A stretch of DNA of 9,142 bases, taken from positions 1 through 9,142 of the forward strand of contig JAEZSE010000010.1 of the NCBI GenBank assembly GCA_023421955.1. The letters are read 5' to 3'. The notes beneath the pieces were generated by a model, which had not been told where the DNA came from, did no database searches, and saw only the letters and a program-made list of their open reading frames with translations. The position numbers and the translations under genes are program-made. Of the stretch, positions 1-5,939 are shown in pieces (the stretch's first letter is position 1; every line of letters starts with the position of its first letter). This stretch comes from Bacillota bacterium. Lineage in GTDB: Bacteria; Bacillota; Clostridia; Christensenellales; UMGS416.

Positions 1-2
1 TC

Positions 3-1202
3 TCGAGATGGCAGAAACGTGGGTACCGCGAGACGATCCTGAAGGATGCCGCGGGCGTCTATAAAGTCTCATTCTCGATCTTCGACCGCAATCCCATGAT
101 CTTCAACTGCCTCAATGGGACATTGAACTTCGAGACCGGGGAGTTTTATGATCACCGTCCGGAGGACTTCCTCTCGAAGCTGGCGGGCGTCAACTTTGTC
201 CCGAACGCGCGCAGTGAGCGCTGGGAGTCATTTATCGACGAGATCATGCAGGGCGACAAGGAGAAGACGCGCTTCCTCCAGAAGGCGCTGGGCTATGCCC
301 TGACGGGCGACACGCGGTATGAGTGTTTCTTCCTCCTGTACGGCCCGAAAAGCCGGAACGGCAAGGGAACGACCATGGAGACGTTCAAGGTGCTGACGGG
401 CGACTATGGATGCGCCATGAACCCGGATTCCATTGCTCAGAAGCAGAAGGCCAACGGCAACGGTCCGAGCGAGGACATCGCCCGGCTTGTCGGCAAGCGC
501 TTCGTGAACATCTCAGAGCCAGACAAAAAGCTCGTCTTGAGCGCTGCCCTGGTCAAGACGCTGACCGGCAACGACACGATCAATGCGCGATATCTCAATG
601 AAAACTCATTCGAGTTTCTGCCTGACTTCAAGTTGTTTATCAACACGAACCATTTACCCCAGGTGACGGACGTGACGCTGTTCACTTCCGGGCGAGTGAA
701 GGTGATTCCCTTCGAGCGGCACTACGAGGAGGATGAGCAGGACAAGGGGCTGAAGGGGGAGCTCGCGAAAGCGGAGAACCTGAGCGGCATCCTGAACTGG
801 TGCATCGAAGGATTGCGCGTGCTTGAGGAAGAAGGCTTCGATCCGCCGGATTCTGTGATCGCGGCGACGGTTGATTACCAGCAGCGATCCGACAAGATCG
901 GGCGGTTTGTCGCTGAGGAACTGGAAGAAGGCGGCCTATTCGAGGTGCGGACAGCCGAAGTGTATGAACGGTATCGGACATGGTGTATCGGAAACGGCTT
1001 TCATCCCGAGAACGCCGCGAACTTCAAGCAGAGCATCGGGAAGTTTGGGGAGATCAAATTTAAGCGCCCATTAGGCCTGGGACGCTCCGCGTGCCCAATA
1101 AACCTTTTAGTAGGTTTTAGGCTACTGTCAAAAGTTGCGGACTTCGCACCGGCTGAGTACCCGGGATTTGTGCCCACAAATGAGCCGACACCGTGGGGGT
1201 AA
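3..1202 (+). CDS. P4/D5-type phage or plasmid primase-helicase, C-terminal part (5' end outside window)
   Basis: The frame is open from base 3 through the ATG at 96, so the gene starts upstream of the window; the in-frame residues before that ATG (SRWQKRGYRETILKD...) read as normal protein. About 399 residues are visible. This is the helicase half of a primase-helicase of the phage P4 alpha/poxvirus D5 group (superfamily 3), which unwinds DNA at the element's origin. A Walker A loop is visible as GPKSRNGKGTT (352-384), followed by a sensor-like FINTNHLPQV and a conserved IPFERHY segment. A C-terminal winged-helix region ends in a KRP..GRSACPINLLVGFRLL-type tail before TAA, so the 3' end looks complete. 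Composition is GC-rich, unlike the right side of the window. An iteron-like inverted repeat lies six bases downstream. The family call is confident; whether the host element is phage, satellite or plasmid is inference. Confidence 0.9.
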   Translation, partial: SRWQKRGYRETILKDAAGVYKVSFSIFDRNPMIFNCLNGTLNFETGEFYDHRPEDFLSKLAGVNFVPNARSERWESFIDEIMQGDKEKTRFLQKALGYALTGDTRYECFFLLYGPKSRNGKGTTMETFKVLTGDYGCAMNPDSIAQKQKANGNGPSEDIARLVGKRFVNISEPDKKLVLSAALVKTLTGNDTINARYLNENSFEFLPDFKLFINTNHLPQVTDVTLFTSGRVKVIPFERHYEEDEQDKGLKGELAKAENLSGILNWCIEGLRVLEEEGFDPPDSVIAATVDYQQRSDKIGRFVAEELEEGGLFEVRTAEVYERYRTWCIGNGFHPENAANFKQSIGKFGEIKFKRPLGLGRSACPINLLVGFRLLSKVADFAPAEYPGFVPTNEPTPWG

Positions 1203-1207
1203 ACCAA

Positions 1208-1298
1208 TGTGTTTTGGGGTGTTTTGGCTTTTTCAGGCCGTCCAGAATTCTTTAGGTTTCTACAGGGAGCATAAAAACCCAAAACACCCCAAAACACA
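1208..1298. repeat. 20-bp perfect inverted repeat with 51-nt spacer, built from ten-base tandem units
   Basis: The left arm 1208-1227 (TGTGTTTTGGGGTGTTTTGG) is exactly reverse-complemented at 1279-1298. Each arm is itself a near tandem duplication of GGTGTTTTGG. After one C-C mismatch the match continues for five T/A pairs (1229-1233 with 1273-1277), giving 26 positions with one mismatch. It starts six bases behind the primase stop. P4-family replicons carry short iterons in ori and crr that are bound by the primase-helicase; a similar binding role here is inference. It could instead be a long-loop transcription terminator or an operator. Confidence 0.8.
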
Positions 1299-1529
1299 CC
1301 CCCGAAAAGTCAATGAATACGGGCATTCTCGCATTTTGAGGGAAAGAGCAGCTGCGCGAAGAAGAATCAGAAATGGTCCTCAAGGTCTGCGCCGCAGTGA
1401 ACGGATAGAAATTGCGAATAGGGATTGAACGCAGACTGCCGGGACGCGGCATCCGCCCTTGTGGATACTTGAAGCTGCGCCAACATTTGCGGGACAAGGT
1501 TGAGCATCGACGGACGGCAGAACTTCATG

Positions 1530-1535
1530 AAGGAG
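1530..1535 (+). promoter_or_regulatory. Ribosome binding site deciding the sigma factor start
   Basis: AAGGAG lies six bases before ATG 1542. The earlier in-frame starts (TTG 1500, ATG 1527) have no such sequence in front, so this site sets the start at 1542. Confidence 0.75.
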
Positions 1536-1541
1536 ATCAGG

Positions 1542-2312
1542 ATGGACGATTTGATACGAGCAATCCAGAGCGGTGACACTTCCCGTCTCGGGGAACTCTA
1601 CGACCGCAACCGCGGACTTCTTTACCGGCTGGCCACCCGGTATCTCGGCGTCGACAAGGTTGTCACCCTCGACGATCTGATGCAGGCCGGATTCCTCGGC
1701 CTCGCCGCCGCTGTGGACGCCTGGGACCCGGCACGCGGCGCGTGGTCCACCATTGCTCACTTCCACGTGCGCAAGGCCATGCGCGACGCTGTGGGCCTCA
1801 GAGGCCGCCAGCGCCCCCACCTGGACGCCATCTCGCTCGACGAGCCTATGCCCGGCGATGAGGACGGCGACAGCTCCCGCCTTGATACACTGATCGACGA
1901 GAGCCTTCCGGGCGCCGACGAAGCCATGATCGAGGAAGAACGCCGGCAAGCCCTTCATGAAGCACTCGGCCGTCTGGCCCCAGATCGTGCGGATGCCGTG
2001 CGGCTCCACGACCTCGATGGGCATACATACGAATCCGCCAGTGAGCAGATGGGCGTTACCATCCAGCAGGCGCACAATCTGCGAGGCTATGCCCTCCGCG
2101 ACCTGCGCCGCGACTGGAAGCTGGAGAAGGCGCTCGATGAAGAGACGCGGTTTTACGCCCACAAGGGAGTGACCGCGTTCCTGAGTGACTGGACCAGCGC
2201 GACCGAAGCAGCGGCCATGTGGCGGATCGGGCGGGAAAGTGCTTACGAACTATGGAAGAGCCGTTACGAAGAGCGCATGAAGGAATTGGCAGCCGAGGGA
2301 CCTCCAGCTTGA
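1542..2312 (+). CDS. Phage-type sigma-70 family RNA polymerase sigma factor
   Basis: A 256-residue sigma factor beginning MDDLIRAIQSGDTSRLGELYDRN. I chose ATG 1542 because AAGGAG (1530-1535) lies six bases before it; the longer frame would need TTG 1500 without a ribosome binding site. Region 2 is seen in the LYDRNRGLLYRLATRYLG and DDLMQAGFLGLAAAVDAWDP segments followed by AWSTIAHFHVRKAMRDAV (core binding and -10 recognition). Region 4 is a helix-turn-helix near DRADAVRLHDLDGHTYESASEQMGVTIQQAHNLRGYALRDLRRD. A tail of about 60 residues (TRFYAHKGVTAFLSDWTSATEAAAMWRIGRESAYELWKSRYEERM) follows; similar tails occur in sigma genes of Firmicute prophages, where they sit before the packaging genes and probably switch on late genes. 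Here no packaging gene follows. The gene is GC-rich like the primase and ends at a strong terminator. Confidence 0.88.
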   Translation: MDDLIRAIQSGDTSRLGELYDRNRGLLYRLATRYLGVDKVVTLDDLMQAGFLGLAAAVDAWDPARGAWSTIAHFHVRKAMRDAVGLRGRQRPHLDAISLDEPMPGDEDGDSSRLDTLIDESLPGADEAMIEEERRQALHEALGRLAPDRADAVRLHDLDGHTYESASEQMGVTIQQAHNLRGYALRDLRRDWKLEKALDEETRFYAHKGVTAFLSDWTSATEAAAMWRIGRESAYELWKSRYEERMKELAAEGPPA

Positions 2313-2335
2313 CTACCTCCGGTAAAGAAAGTTTC

Positions 2336-2380
2336 ATCGAACAGCCGGGATCCTCGGAGGGATCTCGGCTGTTCGATTTT
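2336..2380 (+). terminator. Strong rho-independent terminator after the phage sigma gene
   Basis: An 18-bp stem (2336-2353 with 2360-2377, one G-T wobble) closes a six-base loop TCGGAG and is followed by TTT then CCCC. It lies 23 bases after the sigma stop codon. It probably ends the element's transcript and marks the right edge of the GC-rich segment. Confidence 0.88.
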
Positions 2381-2449
2381 CCCCGATCAAGCCCTATGAG
2401 GGTGAACGTGCTTGGGGAAATAAATACAGGATTGTTGATTCTGAGCCCG

Positions 2450-2478
2450 TTTACTCTTTGGGGCGAATCTGATAAAAT
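2450..2478 (+). promoter_or_regulatory. Predicted sigma-A-type promoter for the GNAT gene
   Basis: A -35 TTTACT (2450-2455), a 17-base spacer and a -10 TAAAAT (2473-2478) lie about 40 bases before the GNAT start and downstream of the terminator, so the acetyltransferase is probably transcribed on its own. Confidence 0.6.
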
Positions 2479-2519
2479 AACCCCAACGATATACTGGATT
2501 TTATCTATCCAGCGAAAGT

Positions 2520-2972
2520 GTGGTGTTTGATTTGGATATACGGAAAGTCACGGATAGAAAAAAGGATTATATCGATCTCCTGTTGCTGGCAGATGAGCAA
2601 GAAAACATGGTAGACAAGTACCTTGAACGCGGCGAAATGTTCATCGTAGACGATGATGGCGTGAAAGCCGAGTGCGTGGTTACGAAAGAATCGGACGGTA
2701 TTTATGAGCTGAAAAACATCGCTGTTCAGCCTTCGTGTCAGCGAAAAGGATACGGGAAAAGGCTGATAGAGTTCCTGTTCTCTTATTACACGGACTGCAA
2801 AACCATGCTCGTCGGAACCGGAGACAGCCCATCCATACTCGGCTTTTATAAGAAGTGCGGTTTTACGGAATCCCATCGAATAGAGAACTTCTTTACTGAC
2901 AACTATGACCATCCGATGTATGAAGACGGCATACAGCTAGTTGATATGGTTTACCTAAAATGGGAGCGATAA
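2520..2972 (+). CDS. GNAT family N-acetyltransferase
   Basis: About 150 residues, the usual size of a single-domain GCN5-related acetyltransferase, which moves an acetyl group from acetyl-CoA to an amine. Motif A is clear: LKNIAVQPSCQRKGYGKRLIEFL, with the Q-x-x-G-x-G pyrophosphate-binding loop as QRKGYG. A C-terminal FYKKCGF segment (motif B region) and a closing FFTDNYDHPMYEDGIQLVDMVYLK tail match a common Firmicute GNAT subgroup. The substrate cannot be told from sequence. The start is uncertain: GTG 2520 gives MVFDLDIRKV, while TTG 2532 gives MDIRKV, closer to how relatives usually begin; neither has a good ribosome binding site. The gene has its own promoter and a possible weak terminator. 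It does not look like part of the phage segment. Confidence 0.9.
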   Translation: MVFDLDIRKVTDRKKDYIDLLLLADEQENMVDKYLERGEMFIVDDDGVKAECVVTKESDGIYELKNIAVQPSCQRKGYGKRLIEFLFSYYTDCKTMLVGTGDSPSILGFYKKCGFTESHRIENFFTDNYDHPMYEDGIQLVDMVYLKWER

Positions 2973-3461
2973 AATTCATTTTCATTGTTCATCGTCCATC
3001 ACATGATGGGCGATTTCACGTTCAGCCAGATGGGCGGACGAGTACTCGACGATGAAAAATGGAGTCGTCTGCGCGCTGGGTTTAGGGTCTCGCACGAGCC
3101 AATCAGTATTTGCTGGAACGGATTCGGTTGCTCGTTCCCCATCCATTGCCTGTGAAACGGGAGAGGACAGCATGCGCCTCTCTTCGCAGCTTTGTGGAGA
3201 TCTACTCCAATTTCGCGTCATTTGTCTCACATCTTAGGGCTTTTCATGATTTTCTTGGGCTTCCGGCGCATCATTCACGCGGCCGGAATTCGGAATTTGC
3301 GCCCTTTACCTACACCCCCTATAGGAACGGCCTGTGTGTTCACTGGCAGACTACCCTACGGTCTTTTCCCTTCTGGAAATTGCGGATGGGGACCGGGGGG
3401 TATGCCTATATCTGCTCCTGCTGATATCTATGCCGTTAATATGGCTCAATAGCCTTATGCC
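2973..3461. other. Gene-poor stretch between GNAT and the transglycosylase
   Basis: Apart from a small hairpin at 2991-3016 I see no supported gene. One plus-strand frame (about 3192-3452) reads somewhat protein-like near its end (GTACVFTGRLPYGLFPSGNCGWGPGGMP), but it lacks a ribosome binding site and no family is recognised. The unit TATGCC recurs near 3402, 3429 and 3455. This could be decayed coding DNA or the 3' untranslated region of the minus-strand gene that ends at 3462. Confidence 0.4.
2991..3016 (+). terminator. Possible weak terminator behind GNAT
   Basis: Arms 2991-3001 and 3004-3014 pair over 11 positions with one G-T wobble, with a very tight loop, followed by only TTT. It lies 18 bases after the GNAT stop. 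The short T run makes function uncertain. Confidence 0.4.
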
Positions 3462-4112
3462 TCAGTCCGCACCTTCGTATAGGATGTCGAACAGGCCCTT
3501 AGGCTTGTATTCCCCGGCAAGCAGTTTCTTGATGCGGGTAACTCGTTGGGCATTCTCCTCTGGATGATCCTTCACGTTAAGGCCATTTGGGTCGACCAAT
3601 GAGGCGATCAGGGAGATATACTCGTCCTCTGTCAACTCGGACACATTCTTTCCGTAATAGTATTCCGCCGCGCCGACGAGACCGGTTACGCCGTTCCCGA
3701 AGTATGATATGTTCATGTATATCGTGAGCTGCGTGTCCTTGTCCACCAGAGGATCTAGGGCTAGCCACGCGCATAGGGACTGTTTGATCTTCATAATGCC
3801 TTGCTCAAAATGGGCGAAGTAGAACTTCTTGGCCAGTCCCTGGGTGATCGTTGTCCAGCCAGCTCCGGGTGTCCCGAAGTCGACACCGTGATGGCCGTAG
3901 AAATTCGGGTCCTCTACCTTGAGAAAGATTTCTAGCTGCCTCTCGGTCAGGTCGTTGACCGTCATCTTGATCTGCCCAGTATTCATGATATCGTCTACGA
4001 TGCCCTGCGTAGTCGCACGAGCGACGCAGACCTCGACGGTGTAGTAAACGACGACCGCTAGAATCGCACAAATTATGATGATCGTGATGAAGCTATTGAA
4101 CCCTTTCTTCAC
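3462..4112 (-). CDS. Membrane-anchored GT51-type peptidoglycan transglycosylase-like protein, altered catalytic motif
   Basis: From GTG 4112 the protein has 216 residues and begins MKKGFNSFITIIIICAILAVVVYY. I prefer this start because AGGGAGG (4121-4127) lies eight bases before it and because the frame upstream (to ATG 4238) runs through the predicted promoter. One membrane segment (about 8-24) is followed by an extracytoplasmic glycosyltransferase 51 domain, which in the family polymerises lipid II into glycan strands. Motif 1 is intact as EDPNFYGHHGVDF (first catalytic Glu about residue 67). Motif 2 is altered: GWTTITQGLAKK instead of GGSTITQQLAKN. Motif 3, normally RKxxE, reads MKIKQ, so the second acidic residue is Gln (about 111). 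Motif 4 (KDTQLTIYMN.SYFG) is kept. It has no transpeptidase domain and is short even for a monofunctional enzyme. It could be a diverged active enzyme or a non-catalytic relative. Confidence 0.82.
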   Translation of the reverse strand: MKKGFNSFITIIIICAILAVVVYYTVEVCVARATTQGIVDDIMNTGQIKMTVNDLTERQLEIFLKVEDPNFYGHHGVDFGTPGAGWTTITQGLAKKFYFAHFEQGIMKIKQSLCAWLALDPLVDKDTQLTIYMNISYFGNGVTGLVGAAEYYYGKNVSELTEDEYISLIASLVDPNGLNVKDHPEENAQRVTRIKKLLAGEYKPKGLFDILYEGAD

Positions 4113-4120
4113 TCCGTTTC

Positions 4121-4127
4121 CCTCCCT
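4121..4127 (-). promoter_or_regulatory. Ribosome binding site deciding the GTG start of the transglycosylase
   Basis: On the minus strand AGGGAGG lies eight bases before GTG 4112. It overlaps codons of the longer frame, which argues for the downstream start. Confidence 0.7.
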
Positions 4128-4170
4128 CATTACATAGCATGGCGCATTCCCTTCGACGAAACGACGATTC

Positions 4171-4200
4171 AGTATACCATATTTATGATTCATATGATAA
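4171..4200 (-). promoter_or_regulatory. Predicted sigma-A-type promoter for the transglycosylase
   Basis: On the minus strand a -35 TTATCA (4195-4200), an 18-base spacer and a -10 TATACT (4171-4176) are visible. Transcription would start near 4163, about 50 bases before the GTG start. Confidence 0.6.
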
Positions 4201-4443
4201 AAATTAGCGCGATAGAATCGCGTCGCTCGATCAATCACCTGAACACAAAATGGTGTCTCACAACGTAGATATTCAAACAGGCAGGAACAGAAATATTGTA
4301 TCTACGAGGGCTCAAGCGGCCATGAAGCGCATGGAAGCGCCTCTGAAGCCTCACTTAATGCCATTAAGGAGCCTGTGAACGAGGCATAGCGCATGAGGCA
4401 CCCAAGCGCACTGGCACCCCCGGTTAAATAAAACGCAGATTAA

Positions 4444-4605
4444 TTCGAACCCGGGGGACCGGAGGGGGCTCTAGACAAGCCAGAACTTCCTCGCGCGCGT
4501 GAGAATCAAATACATCATATCGCGGAACACCCGACGAACTGGCGACTTGGTGATCTGGTGCAGGCCAAGGGGTACCCGAAAAAGTACAGCCATTTAGCGG
4601 GGTAA
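4444..4605 (+). pseudogene. Possible 3' fragment of an unidentified gene
   Basis: A frame open for 53 codons after TAA 4441-4443 reads LDKPELPRARENQIHHIAEH, then PTNWRLGDLVQAKGYPKKYSHLAG, and ends in TAA 4603-4605. Seven bases later comes a hairpin with six T residues, as expected behind a real gene. There is no usable start codon or ribosome binding site, so if it is coding, only the 3' end remains. No family is recognised. It may be chance. Confidence 0.3.
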
Positions 4606-4611
4606 CGGTGC

Positions 4612-4645
4612 AAGGGGAGTGCAGCGCAGCAAAAACTCCTTTTTT
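4612..4645 (+). terminator. Probable rho-independent terminator
   Basis: AAGGGGAGT (4612-4620) pairs with ACTCCTTTT (4635-4643), with two G-T wobbles, around a 14-base loop; the T run is 4640-4645. No intact upstream gene explains it, which supports a lost gene just before it. Confidence 0.55.
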
Positions 4646-4683
4646 ACGTGAAAGGGCAGCAATGAAGAGGTGTGAAGCATTGC

Positions 4684-4712
4684 CTGACGTGAACCAGTGA
4701 TTATCTTATTAT
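4684..4712 (+). promoter_or_regulatory. Weak promoter-like pair
   Basis: CTGACG (4684-4689), 17 bases, TATTAT (4707-4712). No supported gene lies downstream, only the tRNA-like sequence, so this may be chance or the relic of a lost RNA gene promoter. Confidence 0.25.
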
Positions 4713-4772
4713 ACCTCAGTTTATTTGAACTACAGACAACGTAACCTTCGAGCTCCAATCGATAGACGAAGA

Positions 4773-4796
4773 GTTCGAGTCCCACCGTGCATACCA
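4773..4796 (+). other. tRNA 3'-end-like sequence (T loop, T stem strand, acceptor strand, CCA)
   Basis: G, then TTCGAGT (4774-4780, a T loop), CCCAC (T-stem 3' strand), CGTGCAT (seven acceptor bases), A (discriminator) and CCA (4794-4796) match tRNA positions 53 to 76 in exact length and order. The 5' side of the T stem does not pair beyond G53 and no matching 5' acceptor strand (ATGCACG) is nearby, so this is not an intact tRNA. tRNA 3' ends are common integration sites, so an att-site scar is a reasonable inference. Chance or a dead tRNA are alternatives. Confidence 0.4.
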
Positions 4797-4848
4797 AAGC
4801 TGATACCATCTATCGATGAGAACCTTTTCACCGGTGGATGGTACTTAT

Positions 4849-4887
4849 ATGCCGCAAAAGCCCAATAAATAAAGGCTTTTGCGGCAT
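4849..4887. terminator. 14-bp perfect hairpin, probably a terminator in either direction
   Basis: ATGCCGCAAAAGCC (4849-4862) is exactly reverse-complemented at 4874-4887 around an 11-base loop. Neither side has a strong T run, although T-rich stretches lie inside the stem. It sits midway between two opposed tRNA T-arm-like sequences, each about 50 bases away. Confidence 0.6.
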
Positions 4888-4936
4888 TCGCAATTTGAGG
4901 TCCCATCAATTCCTGATAGTCTAAATCCCGATACCG

Positions 4937-4956
4937 CGTGTCTGGCGGGATTCGAA
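4937..4956 (-). other. Second, opposite tRNA T-arm-like sequence
   Basis: On the minus strand TTCGAAT, CCCGC, CAGACAC and G follow one another as in tRNA positions 54 to 73. The next three bases are CGG rather than CCA and the 5' side of the T stem is absent. With the plus-strand copy at 4774 it matches 13 of the first 18 positions. It points toward the hairpin at 4849-4887. Confidence 0.35.
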
Positions 4957-5301
4957 CTGTACCCTTTTAGGGGGCATTGACGAGGAGAGGCGTTGAAAGA
5001 AAGGGAATCGTCAAAAGATAGCCCAGAAAAGGGTGAATCATTTAGCGGTTCCATTTCTAAAGGTCTGGCACCTAACTGGAAACGCTTTGCAGCTCAGCGT
5101 AGCGTCCCCGAAAGAGTCGATCGTACCCAATGTAGATAACCGTGCGTGGGCGACATCCGCAAGGATATGACACCTGTACATAAACAAGGCCATCTGGACA
5201 TCCAGCAAAGCATTTGTATTGGGTCCTGTCCCCAAGAAGATTCGTTTGATTTTGTGATGTGCATTTTCAATTGACAGAGTATGCAAGGTTGCTTTCGCCC
5301 G

Positions 5302-5330
5302 TTGATTTTGGGCAACGGTCGTAGTATGAT
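5302..5330 (+). promoter_or_regulatory. Predicted sigma-A-type promoter for the ECF sigma operon
   Basis: TTGATT (5302-5307), a 17-base spacer and TATGAT (5325-5330) give a near-consensus pair, with transcription starting near 5337 and a leader of about 42 bases. It resembles a housekeeping rather than an ECF-type promoter. Confidence 0.65.
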
Positions 5331-5364
5331 GGAGAAAATGCAAGTGTTAGGATTATGAAATAGG

Positions 5365-5380
5365 ATATATATATATATAT
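5365..5380 (+). repeat. (AT)8 dinucleotide run joining the ribosome binding site to the start codon
   Basis: Eight AT units run from 5365 to 5380. The last unit supplies the A and T of the ECF sigma start codon (ATG 5379-5381), and the first A is the end of AGGA (5362-5365), the only nearby Shine-Dalgarno-like sequence. The present gap from AGGA to ATG is 13 bases, longer than ideal. Unit loss or gain would change that gap without touching the reading frame. Confidence 0.85.
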
Positions 5381-5939
5381 GTTGACGTTATACTTAAGCC
5401 TATTGACATCCGAGTCCGATCAAGACTATATCACCCGACTTTACACCAAATTGAACCGGCGCTTGCTCGGCTACGCCTACAAGCTTACGGGTGATGTTTC
5501 ATGGGCGCAAGATGCGACACAGCAGGTTTTCTTGACCGTTATCGAAAAAATTGAAAAATTTACACAGATGAGCGATGATGAAGTGGCTGCATATTGCTTT
5601 ACTATTGTGAAGAACAGTCATATCAAAAACCAGACGCGCGAGAGCAAGGTGATCTATATCGATCTCATGGAAAACCGGCTTTCAGATTCTGAAATAAACT
5701 CCCCGATTGAGGACGAGGTATACGACCACCTCGAATATGCCGAGGTGAAAAAGGCGGTTGCGCAACTCCCGGAACAGAGAAGAATGGTGATTGCCCTGAA
5801 GTACGGTTTCGGTCTATCCCATTCCGAAATCGCTCAAAACATGGGAATCAGCGCAAGTTATTCGCAAAATTTGCTAGCCGCCGCGATCAAGCAATTAAGA
5901 GAAATATTGGGGGAAGGATTGACCCATGAAACGAAATAG
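5379..5939 (+). CDS. ECF-type RNA polymerase sigma factor
   Basis: 186 residues, typical for a minimal sigma factor with regions 2 and 4 only. Region 2 runs from about DYITRLYTKLNRRLLGYAYKLTGDVSWAQDATQQVFLTVIEKIEKF. After a linker (about 85-120), region 4 reads AVAQLPEQRRMVIALKYGFGLSHSEIAQNMGISASYSQNLLAAAIKQLREIL, with a clear helix-turn-helix for the -35 element. The start MLTLYLSLL is the usual opening of this clostridial subgroup, which supports ATG 5379 despite its poor ribosome binding site. The stop overlaps the next gene by 14 bases, so the two are probably translationally coupled. Such factors direct RNA polymerase to a small set of envelope or stress genes and are held inactive by a membrane partner, here probably the following gene. 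Confidence 0.9.
   Translation: MLTLYLSLLTSESDQDYITRLYTKLNRRLLGYAYKLTGDVSWAQDATQQVFLTVIEKIEKFTQMSDDEVAAYCFTIVKNSHIKNQTRESKVIYIDLMENRLSDSEINSPIEDEVYDHLEYAEVKKAVAQLPEQRRMVIALKYGFGLSHSEIAQNMGISASYSQNLLAAAIKQLREILGEGLTHETK

Larger units (their letters stand above)
1203..1541. other. Intergenic stretch between primase and sigma factor
   Basis: The first part holds the inverted repeat 1208-1298, listed separately. From about 1340 one plus-strand frame reads KEQLREEESEMVLKVCAAVNG, then TAG at 1406-1408. In the same frame it continues as KLRIGIERRLPGRGIRPCGYLKLRQHLRDK and runs into the sigma gene, closing near 1574. This may be a small phage gene broken by a nonsense mutation, or chance opening in GC-rich DNA; there is no good start codon or ribosome binding site. 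I found no convincing promoter here. Confidence 0.4.
4201..5301. other. 1.1-kb stretch with no intact gene; likely remnant or attachment region
   Basis: No convincing full-length gene lies here. It holds a possible gene 3' end (4444-4605), a terminator (4612-4645), a weak promoter-like pair (4684-4712), a tRNA 3'-end-like sequence (4773-4796), a strong hairpin (4849-4887) and a second T-arm-like sequence on the minus strand (4937-4956). Around 4417-4457 CCCCCGGTT and AACCCGGGGG form a near-palindrome with one bulged base. GAAGCG repeats near 4325-4341. Minus-strand frames between 5038 and 5343 are open but have no ribosome binding site and overlap the promoter at 5302-5330, so I do not call them. 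Confidence 0.55.

Noticed and set aside
1380..2162. 260-residue open frame on the minus strand
   Set aside because: It lies antisense across the phage sigma gene, whose sigma-70 regions and ribosome binding site are clear. Long antisense frames are common in GC-rich coding DNA, and this one matches no family I know.
2505..2912. 135-residue open frame on the minus strand
   Set aside because: Antisense to the GNAT gene, which has an unmistakable acetyl-CoA binding motif.
2982..3230. Open minus-strand frame of 82 residues
   Set aside because: No ribosome binding site, no recognised family and a low-complexity appearance; kept only as part of the gene-poor stretch.
3192..3452. Open plus-strand frame of 86 residues with a protein-like C-terminal part
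   Set aside because: No ribosome binding site and no family; overlapping frames look equally open. I noted it in the intergenic entry but do not call a gene.
4113..4238. Longer transglycosylase with an extra 42 N-terminal residues from ATG 4238
   Set aside because: The extension covers the predicted promoter and the strong ribosome binding site, and would put a basic, non-signal-like segment before the membrane anchor.
5038..5343. Open minus-strand frame of 101 residues, a possible transposase remnant
   Set aside because: No transposase motif is visible, its N-terminal part overlaps the near-consensus promoter of the sigma operon, and it lacks a ribosome binding site.
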